Source: an uncultured Clostridia bacterium | GTDB taxonomy: Bacteria; Bacillota; Clostridia; Oscillospirales; JAAYOS01 | Reading direction: 5' to 3' | Assembly: GCA_944386395.1 (NCBI GenBank) | Contig: CALXAZ010000172.1 | Coordinates: 1-20,221, forward strand | DNA: 20,221 bases | The notes under the pieces: generated by a model | What the model was told of the DNA's origin: nothing | The model's input: the letters and a program-made list of their open reading frames with translations, nothing else | The model's database searches: none | Program-made: the position numbers and the translations under genes | Shown here: positions 15,303 to 20,221 of the stretch, piece after piece | Layout: each line of letters begins with the position of its first letter | How positions within the stretch are numbered: the first letter of the stretch is position 1

Positions 15303-15887
15303 TCAGTTAAAGCGGTTTGCCGCAGCCTCGGCGCCGCTTTCGATGATACATTCCACGGCAGAGGCGGCGCGCTCTGACGCTTCGCCTATGGTTTCCCTCT
15401 GCTCTGGGGGAAACCTGCCGAGCACCCAGTCGGCAAGGTCGGGATACTGGTTTTCGCCCACGCCGACCTTTACCCGTGGGAACACGTCCCCACAGAGTGA
15501 GATTATCGATTTTATCCCGTTGTGACCGCCGGCGCTGCCCTTTGCCCGGATGCGGAGCTTGCCCACGGGGAGGGATACGTCGTCATATATTACTATTACG
15601 CGTTCGGGCGGCAGATGATAAAAATCCATCGCAGCCTTTATCGCCTGACCGCTGAGATTCATGAATGTCTGAGGTTTCATGAGGAGTATTTTTGAATTAC
15701 TGAGGCGTAGCTCGCCTGTAAGTGCCTTAAACCGGCTCCTGTCCACCCTTACCCTGTGCCGCGCCGCAAGGAGGTCGAGCACGGCAAAGCCGATGTTGTG
15801 GCGGGAGCCGAAATACTTTGCGCCGGGGTTTCCAAGCCCGGCAACAATGAAGTCTATCGAAGACGATGGTTTTTTTCTGAAAAACAT
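15303..15887 (-). CDS. pth: Peptidyl-tRNA hydrolase
   Basis: A 194-residue cytoplasmic esterase that releases peptides from peptidyl-tRNA dropped by ribosomes. The usual residues are visible: Asn in GLGNPG, catalytic His in SRHNIGF, Asn in TFMNLSG, Asp in VIYDDVSLP and Asn in GSAGGHNGIKS. Length is normal for the family. I chose the ATG at 15885-15887 (MFFRKK); the only upstream signal is a weak AAAGG, but the family start falls within a few residues. The longer open frame would overlap the upstream gene and adds a low-complexity tail. It lies 22 nt after the GlmU-like gene and upstream of mfd, so it is probably in one operon with both. Confidence 0.95.
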   Translation of the reverse strand: MFFRKKPSSSIDFIVAGLGNPGAKYFGSRHNIGFAVLDLLAARHRVRVDRSRFKALTGELRLSNSKILLMKPQTFMNLSGQAIKAAMDFYHLPPERVIVIYDDVSLPVGKLRIRAKGSAGGHNGIKSIISLCGDVFPRVKVGVGENQYPDLADWVLGRFPPEQRETIGEASERAASAVECIIESGAEAAANRFN

Positions 15888-15909
15888 AGATAAGACCTTT
15901 TTCTGAGAA

Positions 15910-16959
15910 TTATTTTTTCCCGATTTTAAGACGGTAGCCGGGGACCCAGTTTTCCCTGTTTGTCTGACGGGTGCGGGCAATGGCAAGCGCGTCGTCCGGG
16001 ACATCGTCGGTGATGGTGGAGCCGGCGGCGGTGTATACGTTTTTACCGATGGTAACAGGGGCAATAAGGTTTGTGTTGCAGCCGATAAAGGAGCCGTCGC
16101 CTATCTTTGTGAGATGCTTTTTTGCACCGTCATAGTTTACCGTCACGGTGCCGCAGCCAAAGTTTACATTGCGACCAACCTCTGAGTCGCCCACATATGT
16201 GAGATGGGATATCTTTGTACCATCGCCTATCTTTGCCTTTTTCAGCTCGACAAAGTCGCCCACCTTTATGTTGTCGCCTATCTCGCAGCCGGGACGGATA
16301 TAGGCAAAGGGACCGATGTGGACGTTTTTGCCTATAATGCTGTCGTTTATCTGGGAGGCGTTCACCTCGGTGCCGCTGCCGACAGAGCAGGCGCTGACGA
16401 TGGAGTTTGGACCGATAGTGCAGCCGCTCTCAATTTTTGAGGCATTTCTGATTATACAGTTTGGAAGGATAACGGCTCCGGGAGCTATTTTGCAGTCGGG
16501 GGAGACGATGGTGGAGGAGGGGCTGATAAAGCGCACACCGGAGAGCATAAGCCTGCGATTTACGAGGTGGTGCATTGTATCTTCTGCTTTGCTCAGCTCA
16601 TACATATCGCCGATAGGGCAAAAGGTGCCTGTCTCAGTGCTGGGTGACGGGGAGAACTCGAGATGGTAGGGCTCGCTTTTATCATCGGAGACAAAGGTTA
16701 TCCCTGCCGGCTTGCCACTGGAATAAACCTCGATTTTGTGATGTGTCTCAGAGAGACGGATAATGAAGGAGATAAAGTCTACATCGAAGACGACAGGGCG
16801 GGAAATAGTGAGCAGTGGGAGACCTCCGGGGTCTCCGATATGTCCTCCAAGAGGGGAGACGGCGAGCTCTATCCAGCGCTTAAGCGGGGTAAAAAGGAGC
16901 TGTGAGGAAAAAATGTTGCCTAATTTGTCCGGGATTTGGATAACTGTGGTAAATTCCAT
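15910..16959 (-). CDS. glmU: GlmU-like glucosamine-1-phosphate N-acetyltransferase lacking the uridylyltransferase domain
   Basis: A 349-residue protein whose residues from about 121 to the end are a GlmU C-terminal half: the linker ELSKAEDTMHHLVNRRLMLSGV, then hexapeptide repeats of a left-handed beta-helix. Acetyltransferase residues look intact: Arg222 (YIRPG), Lys240/241 (ELKKAKIG), His252 and Tyr255 (ISHLTYVGD) and NYDG at 275-278. It should therefore acetylate glucosamine-1-phosphate for UDP-GlcNAc supply. Standard GlmU (about 455 residues) has an N-terminal uridylyltransferase with LAAGxGTRM; here only about 118 unrelated residues precede the linker and no such motif or nucleotide-binding Gly-rich loop is present. 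The N-terminal piece is not recognised. The start has AAGAGG upstream. Because the short form is a clean frame with its own start, it is likely a stable variant, with uridylylation done by another protein. Confidence 0.88.
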   Translation of the reverse strand: MEFTTVIQIPDKLGNIFSSQLLFTPLKRWIELAVSPLGGHIGDPGGLPLLTISRPVVFDVDFISFIIRLSETHHKIEVYSSGKPAGITFVSDDKSEPYHLEFSPSPSTETGTFCPIGDMYELSKAEDTMHHLVNRRLMLSGVRFISPSSTIVSPDCKIAPGAVILPNCIIRNASKIESGCTIGPNSIVSACSVGSGTEVNASQINDSIIGKNVHIGPFAYIRPGCEIGDNIKVGDFVELKKAKIGDGTKISHLTYVGDSEVGRNVNFGCGTVTVNYDGAKKHLTKIGDGSFIGCNTNLIAPVTIGKNVYTAAGSTITDDVPDDALAIARTRQTNRENWVPGYRLKIGKK

Positions 16960-16974
16960 AATAAAACCTCTTTC

Positions 16975-17082
16975 TTAAAAAGCTGTCTCCGGACGGTCTC
17001 CGCAGACAGGACAAAAGACGGAGCCAAGCTCCGCCGGGTCTAGCATATTGTGTCGAACAATAGAGCGCAGATAAAAATCCAC
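16975..17082 (-). CDS. Very small CxxC ORF upstream of the GlmU-like gene
   Basis: A 35-residue frame starting at GTG (17080-17082), with GGAGGT 7 nt before it, and ending 15 nt before the GlmU-like start. The product contains SVFCPVCGD, a zinc-knuckle-like CxxC pair, and is not recognised. A longer frame from an ATG upstream is less likely because the -10 element of the promoter lies inside it. Transcription would start almost at the GTG, so the leader would be very short and the ribosome binding site may not be in the mRNA. It may instead be only 5' untranslated sequence of the operon. Confidence 0.3.
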   Translation of the reverse strand: MDFYLRSIVRHNMLDPAELGSVFCPVCGDRPETAF

Positions 17083-17095
17083 GCCCAGCACCTCC

Positions 17096-17124
17096 ATTAT
17101 ATACATTTTATCAGGTAAAATCAA
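17096..17124 (-). promoter_or_regulatory. Promoter of the glmU-pth-mfd operon
   Basis: On the minus strand TTGATT (17119-17124), a 17-nt spacer and a perfect TATAAT (17096-17101) lie between the upstream terminator and the operon's first genes. Confidence 0.7.
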
Positions 17125-17162
17125 GTGGGAGGATACCGTGCAGAAGCGGGATATGCACAAAA

Positions 17163-17195
17163 GTAAAAAGAGAGCGGAAGCCGCTCTCTTTTTAC
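17163..17195 (-). terminator. Rho-independent terminator (also symmetrical on the plus strand)
   Basis: A perfect 15-bp stem, GTAAAAAGAGAGCGG (17163-17177) and CCGCTCTCTTTTTAC (17181-17195), with a 3-nt loop. On the minus strand it is followed by TTTT. It ends transcripts coming from the CBS-domain gene or from the candidate small RNA promoter. Confidence 0.93.
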
Positions 17196-17277
17196 AGAGG
17201 AAAATATGGAGAAATCGGTAATAAGCTGTTTATCATAGAAAGGGAGTCCACAAACGGCGGATACTGCACCTTGCCTA
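17163..17277 (-). ncRNA. Candidate small RNA of about 115 nt
   Basis: A promoter (17283-17311) and a strong terminator (17163-17195) on the same strand enclose about 80 nt with no ORF and no ribosome binding site. The predicted transcript has a small hairpin near its 5' end (UCC/GGA around GCCGUUUGU), pyrimidine-rich single-stranded stretches (ACUCCCUUUCU, UUUCUCC, UUUCCUCU) and the terminator stem. Such CU-rich stretches could pair with ribosome binding sites, as in known trans-acting RNAs of Bacillota. I recognise no known RNA family in it. Confidence 0.35.
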
Positions 17278-17282
17278 TACTT

Positions 17283-17311
17283 AAAATACCACAATTAGAG
17301 GTAAAAGTCAA
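17283..17311 (-). promoter_or_regulatory. Promoter candidate for the small RNA
   Basis: On the minus strand TTGACT (17306-17311), a 17-nt spacer and TATTTT (17283-17288). It lies 84 nt after the CBS gene stop and has no gene before the terminator at 17163. Confidence 0.55.
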
Positions 17312-17394
17312 CAAAAATTTTTATAGATTTTCTACAAATAACAGTGAGCAGAAAAATTCGTAACGTTTTGAGCTTTCTTTCAGATAGAGACAGG

Positions 17395-17823
17395 CTAAAG
17401 CTGGCTGATATTGGATGAAATTTCGGTAAGGGCAAGGCTCACCTCGGCATCGCATTTTCCGGCGCGGATGATATCGCAAAGCGACAGTATCCCCGCAATC
17501 CTACCGTTTTCCACAACGGGCAAGCGGCGGACCTTTTCCCGCGCCATAACTGCTGCCGCCTCCGAAAGGCTGCATTCAGGGGAAACGGACGCAACTTCGC
17601 GCGTCATTATGCTGCTTACATGGGTGCCTGCGGGAGCCGACCCTGCGGCAACGCAGCGCAGCACAATATCTCTGTCTGTCACAATGCCGCGCAGCTTCCC
17701 TCCTGGGGTGCATACCGGCAGCGAGCCAATGTTGTATCTTGCCAGCATTCGTGCTGCCACAGATACCTCCTCCTCCGGTTCGATGTATATTACATGTGGG
17801 TTCATAAGCTGACTTACCTGCAT
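17395..17823 (-). CDS. CBS-domain-pair protein
   Basis: A 142-residue soluble protein composed almost only of two CBS domains (about 1-60 and 68-130), which usually bind adenine nucleotides and act as a small sensing module. The typical VSQLMNPHVIYIEPEEEVSVAARMLARYNIGSLPV and GIVTDRDIVLR patterns are seen, then SSIMTREVASVSPECSLSEAAAVMAREKVRRLPVVENGRIAGILSLCDI. No effector domain is attached, so its target is unknown. I chose the ATG at 17821-17823 because AGGAGGAGG lies just before it. The minus-strand leader has a small CTGCC/GGCAG hairpin (17838-17853) just upstream of that site. The gene is divergent from dnaA. Confidence 0.9.
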   Translation of the reverse strand: MQVSQLMNPHVIYIEPEEEVSVAARMLARYNIGSLPVCTPGGKLRGIVTDRDIVLRCVAAGSAPAGTHVSSIMTREVASVSPECSLSEAAAVMAREKVRRLPVVENGRIAGILSLCDIIRAGKCDAEVSLALTEISSNISQL

Positions 17824-18007
17824 AAAGGATCCTCCTCCTGCCCTAGAAGGCAGAAATATCTTTGTAGGTATCATCCCCGAAAGAGGAGAAATTTATTCCG
17901 AGGAAAATTTTCTGTGGCAGGGAGGCTGCAAATATGTTAATATAAAATACAGGATAATGAGGGACATATATGTGCCCCTGCGATATATAAAAGAGAGGCG
18001 GGATGGG
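17824..18007. other. Divergent intergenic region between the CBS gene and dnaA
   Basis: 184 nt with no gene. On the plus strand possible -10 elements are TATAAA (17941-17946) and GATAAT (17953-17958), but neither has a good -35. An imperfect palindrome (17961-17977, GGGACATAT/ATGTGCCC) lies in the presumed dnaA leader and could be a hairpin or operator. No clear DnaA box (TTATCCACA) was found, so there is no evidence here for autoregulation or an origin. Confidence 0.5.
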
Positions 18008-19318
18008 ATGTCTAAAGCTGATGATATCTGGGCAAAGGTTATAGAGATGATGCGTATGCACCTTACTGATGTGACGATAAGCACATTTTTTTCCGACACC
18101 CGCGCGGTGGATCTGACAGACAATTCGATAGTGGTGGACGCGGGAAATGTGGTTGCAAGGGACGTGATAATGTCTCACTATATCGGGCTTGTGGAGGAGT
18201 GCCTGTCGGAGCTGTTTTCGATACCGTATGGGTGCAAGCTGCTGGTGGGTGAGGATGAAATTGCGGCGTATACTGCAAATAAGGCCGGAGATCCTAATTT
18301 TTTGACCACAAACGAATTTACGTTTGAGACTTTTGTTGTAGGCAGTTCTAACAGGTTTGCCCATGCGGCGGCGATGGCAGTGGCAAACGAGCCTGCCGTT
18401 TCGTATAACCCGCTGTTTATCCACGGGGGGCCTGGTCTCGGAAAGACGCACCTGCTCTATGCCATCGCTCACGCTCTCAGGCAGAAGCGCCCTGCGGCAA
18501 AGATAGTTTACATAAAAGGGGACGAATTTACAAACGAGCTGATAGCAGCGATCCGTGCGGGCAAAAACATGGAGTTCCGCGAAAAATACCGGGGTGCGGA
18601 TCTCTTTCTTGTGGACGATATACAGTTTATTGCCGGGAAGGACTCCACACAGGAGGAGTTTTTTCACACGTTCAACACCCTTTACGAGGCGGGCAAGCAG
18701 ATAGTCCTGACCTCCGACCGCCCGCCAAAGGAGATGGTGCGGCTTGAGGACAGGCTGCGCTCGAGGTTCGAGTGGGGGCTGATTGCGGACATCCAGCCGC
18801 CCGACCTTGAGACGAGGGTGGCGATAATCCGCAACAAGGCAAGCTCGGTGGGGCTTGATATAAGCGATGCGGCGGTGATGTTCATGGCGGAGAATATCAC
18901 GGCAAACGTCCGGCAGATAGAGGGTGTGGTAAAGAAGATACAGGCGTTTAACAGGCTGCTGGGAGAGCCGGTGGATGTTGACACTGTGGCGAAGGCGATA
19001 AAGGACATCTTTGTGGAGAGCCCGGGGATGAACCCGACGCCGGATATAATAATAGAAGAGACCGAGAAATACTATTCGCTCGAGCCTGGGACGATAGTTT
19101 CGTCATCAAGGGGAAAGCAGACGGCGCAGGCAAGGCATGTTGCGGCGTATCTTGCAAGGAACCTGACAAAGCTGTCGCTTCCCGACCTGGGCGCGGCGTT
19201 TGGGAGGCACCATACCACGATAATGCACTCTATTGAGATTATCGAGGCGCAGCGCAAGAGCGACCAGGTGCTCGATTCCGACCTCAAGGATATCACGTTC
19301 AACGTGAAAAACAGGTAG
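18008..19318 (+). CDS. dnaA: Chromosomal replication initiator DnaA
   Basis: A 436-residue AAA+ ATPase that binds DnaA boxes and opens the origin. Domain I is at about 1-75 (IWAKVIEMMRMHLTDVTISTFF), followed by a short linker. The AAA+ core has Walker A GGPGLGKTH (140-148), Walker B LFLVDD (199-204) and the arginine-finger region EDRLRSRFEWG. Domain IV ends with the DnaA-box-recognition signature GRHHTTIMHSIEI. All key residues are present and the length is normal. I chose the ATG at 18008 (MSKADDIW), which gives the family N-terminus; AGAGAGG lies about 10 nt upstream. An out-of-frame ATG at 18003 and an in-frame ATG at 17957 are less likely. No dnaN follows; instead a structured non-coding stretch and a terminator do. 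Confidence 0.96.
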   Translation: MSKADDIWAKVIEMMRMHLTDVTISTFFSDTRAVDLTDNSIVVDAGNVVARDVIMSHYIGLVEECLSELFSIPYGCKLLVGEDEIAAYTANKAGDPNFLTTNEFTFETFVVGSSNRFAHAAAMAVANEPAVSYNPLFIHGGPGLGKTHLLYAIAHALRQKRPAAKIVYIKGDEFTNELIAAIRAGKNMEFREKYRGADLFLVDDIQFIAGKDSTQEEFFHTFNTLYEAGKQIVLTSDRPPKEMVRLEDRLRSRFEWGLIADIQPPDLETRVAIIRNKASSVGLDISDAAVMFMAENITANVRQIEGVVKKIQAFNRLLGEPVDVDTVAKAIKDIFVESPGMNPTPDIIIEETEKYYSLEPGTIVSSSRGKQTAQARHVAAYLARNLTKLSLPDLGAAFGRHHTTIMHSIEIIEAQRKSDQVLDSDLKDITFNVKNR

Positions 19319-19382
19319 AGTGTGCAGGTTGGCTTGCAGCAGACCGGGCGAAATGATAACGCTCTGCCTGAAAAACAGGTAG
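19305..19382 (+). repeat. 14-bp direct repeat, two copies, at and after the dnaA stop
   Basis: TGAAAAACAGGTAG occurs at 19305-19318 (the last codons and stop of dnaA) and again at 19369-19382. Flanks differ. The second copy forms a CCTG/CAGG hairpin with loop AAAAA. Confidence 0.85.
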
Positions 19383-19477
19383 TGCGCTCCCGGGTCCCAT
19401 CGGTGGGCTAGGCGCTGTGTAAGTTAAGCTGTTGATAATTGCTACAAAAAAGCTCCGGATTCCGGAGCTTTTTTGTA
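19319..19477 (+). ncRNA. Candidate structured RNA / 3' UTR of dnaA
   Basis: No ORF is supported here, but several stems can be drawn by hand: GCAGG/CTTGC with loop TTGG (19324-19337), an 11-bp stem with one U-U mismatch from CGCTCTGCCTG to CAGGTAGTGCG around loop AAAAA (19360-19386), possibly closed by ACCGGG/CCCGGGT, a CCCA-TCGG-TGGG hairpin near 19398-19409, and the terminator at the end. It may be a structured dnaA 3' end or a processed small RNA. It matches no RNA family I know, and no promoter within it is evident. Confidence 0.35.
19443..19477 (+). terminator. Rho-independent terminator downstream of dnaA
   Basis: A 16-bp stem, TACAAAAAAGCTCCGG (19443-19458) and CCGGAGCTTTTTTGTA (19462-19477), with loop ATT. 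The A/T symmetry means it could act in both directions. Confidence 0.93.
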
Positions 19478-19494
19478 TAATTTCCAAAAAGCGG

Positions 19495-19523
19495 TTGACA
19501 ACAAATGTAATTTATATTATACT
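19495..19523 (+). promoter_or_regulatory. Promoter of the small membrane protein gene
   Basis: A perfect TTGACA (19495-19500), a 17-nt spacer and TATACT (19518-19523) lie 35 nt before the start codon and directly after the dnaA terminator, so this gene is transcribed independently of dnaA. Confidence 0.85.
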
Positions 19524-19558
19524 TATACATAGATAAAGCTTTACGAGGAGGGGCGTGT

Positions 19559-20053
19559 ATGAGTAAGAGAACATATTTTCTGCTTGTTGCCGGGTTGCCT
19601 GTGATAACCGCCGGGCTTTTCCCGATAATTGCGGATATCGTTAACTTTTCGTGGGAAGAACGCCTGAAAATAGCATATTTCTATCAGATACAGTATGTTG
19701 TGATGATTGTCATCTGCCTGTTGGGGGCGCTGCTTGCCGGCACTGCGGCGGTAAATTTGAGCCGCTTTGGAGAGGACAGCATGTGCAGGAAAGCGGTTCT
19801 TTTCTGGACGTGGGCGCTCACTGCCCTGTTTGTGGTGCAGGCGGTCATGTATAATCTGATGATGTACACCTGGGTGGTGCACTGGTTCCTTCCCGACGCT
19901 GCGGCGGGGAAGCTGTTCAACCTGCTTATCGGGATAAACGATGAGGGATATGCGCTGGCATGGCTTATGAACGCGGCTTTTTACTGGGCAATGGCGATAA
20001 AGCTCAGGCAGATGGAGCGTCAGGGAAATGCCGGAGAGAAAGGTGGCGGCTGA
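19559..20053 (+). CDS. Small membrane protein with four predicted helices, unknown function
   Basis: A 164-residue protein I do not recognise. Hydrophobic segments lie at about residues 6-27, 46-67, 79-103 and 129-150, with a charged C-terminal tail (RQMERQGNAGEKGGG). The third segment is rich in aromatic residues. There is no signal peptide, no enzyme motif and no metal-binding cluster that I can see. The start follows GAGGAGGGG with about 6 nt spacing. The gene has a strong promoter of its own and a terminator at 20112-20138, so it is monocistronic. Composition is like its neighbours, with no sign of transfer. Confidence 0.8.
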   Translation: MSKRTYFLLVAGLPVITAGLFPIIADIVNFSWEERLKIAYFYQIQYVVMIVICLLGALLAGTAAVNLSRFGEDSMCRKAVLFWTWALTALFVVQAVMYNLMMYTWVVHWFLPDAAAGKLFNLLIGINDEGYALAWLMNAAFYWAMAIKLRQMERQGNAGEKGGG

Positions 20054-20089
20054 AGCTGCTTTATGGGGCAAAGGACACGGGACTGTTAC

Positions 20090-20111
20090 GGTGTAAATTT
20101 GGTGTAAATTT
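20090..20111. repeat. Tandem 11-bp repeat, two copies
   Basis: GGTGTAAATTT occurs at 20090-20100 and again at 20101-20111, directly before the terminator stem. It is small and may be slippage. Confidence 0.8.
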
Positions 20112-20138
20112 AAAGGAGGGATTTTTAGCCCTCCTTTT
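20112..20138 (+). terminator. Rho-independent terminator of the small membrane protein gene
   Basis: The stem AAAGGAGGG (20112-20120) and CCCTCCTTT (20129-20137) with an 8-nt loop is followed by T. Confidence 0.85.
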
Positions 20139-20147
20139 GTTGCGCTG

Positions 20148-20176
20148 TTGACATGGGGTTTAATTGGTGTTATTTT
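20148..20176 (+). promoter_or_regulatory. Promoter candidate for a gene beyond the window
   Basis: A perfect TTGACA (20148-20153), a 17-nt spacer and TATTTT (20171-20176). No ORF starts in the remaining 45 nt. Confidence 0.6.
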
Positions 20177-20221
20177 TAGCTTGAAAGAATGAATTTGGGG
20201 ATTTTTATGATGTTACCCGGT

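Noticed and set aside
15888..16064. Longer pth open frame starting at 16064
   Set aside because: The extension overlaps the GlmU-like gene, is low-complexity and goes beyond the normal family N-terminus.
19360..19420. Known RNA families (SRP RNA, 6S RNA, tmRNA, T-box, common riboswitches) for the stretch after dnaA
   Set aside because: None of the conserved sequence elements I know for these families is present.

Overview
The window looks like a chromosomal segment of a Gram-positive bacterium of the Bacillota, probably class Clostridia. Supporting signs are strong AGGAGG-type ribosome binding sites, sigma-A-type promoters (TTGACA/TATAAT with 17-nt spacers), many hairpin-plus-U-tract terminators, lipobox-type solute-binding lipoproteins, an ECF-type vitamin transporter component and a GH25 lysozyme. 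I cannot name family or genus from the sequence. GC content is moderate in genes and very low in the two spacers around 3.5-3.9 kb and 5.7-6.1 kb.

Layout. 1-262 (-): 5' part of an ABC transporter ATPase gene, cut by the window edge. 458-3482 (-): a metal-resistance operon. An ArsR/SmtB-type sensor is followed by a CadA/ZntA-type P1B-ATPase with two heavy-metal-associated domains and a His-rich linker. It has a well-formed promoter and an SmtB-like operator. 3884-6759 (+): two paralogous sugar-type solute-binding lipoproteins. The first is full length; the second has lost a large internal segment and its C-terminus. Each has its own long AT-rich leader and terminator, and no permease genes are nearby. 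6825-8877 (-): a possible acetyltransferase remnant, a membrane-anchored GH25 lysozyme, a MazG-like pyrophosphohydrolase and a FolT-like ECF S component. 9092-9772 (+): an OmpR/PhoB-type response regulator with no partner kinase. 9937-11634 (-): an HtrA-type membrane serine protease. 11775-17082 (-): mfd, pth, a GlmU-like acetyltransferase lacking its uridylyltransferase domain, and a tiny CxxC ORF, read from one promoter near 17.1 kb. 17163-17311 (-): a promoter and terminator with no ORF between them, a candidate small RNA. 17395-17823 (-): a two-CBS-domain protein. 18008-19318 (+): dnaA. It is followed by a structured non-coding stretch with a 14-bp direct repeat and a terminator, then a small four-helix membrane protein with its own promoter.

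How the genes work together. The clearest regulated unit is the metal-export operon. The mfd-pth-glmU block is housekeeping (transcription-coupled repair, tRNA recycling, cell-wall precursor supply). The dnaA context is unusual: no dnaN, recF or gyrB beside it, and no cluster of DnaA boxes visible.

I see no CRISPR array, insertion sequence, prophage, tRNA or rRNA, and no clear new multi-gene system. The least-explained items are the truncated GlmU, the internally deleted lipoprotein paralogue with its shared leader, the orphan response regulator, and the two candidate RNAs flanking the CBS-dnaA region.
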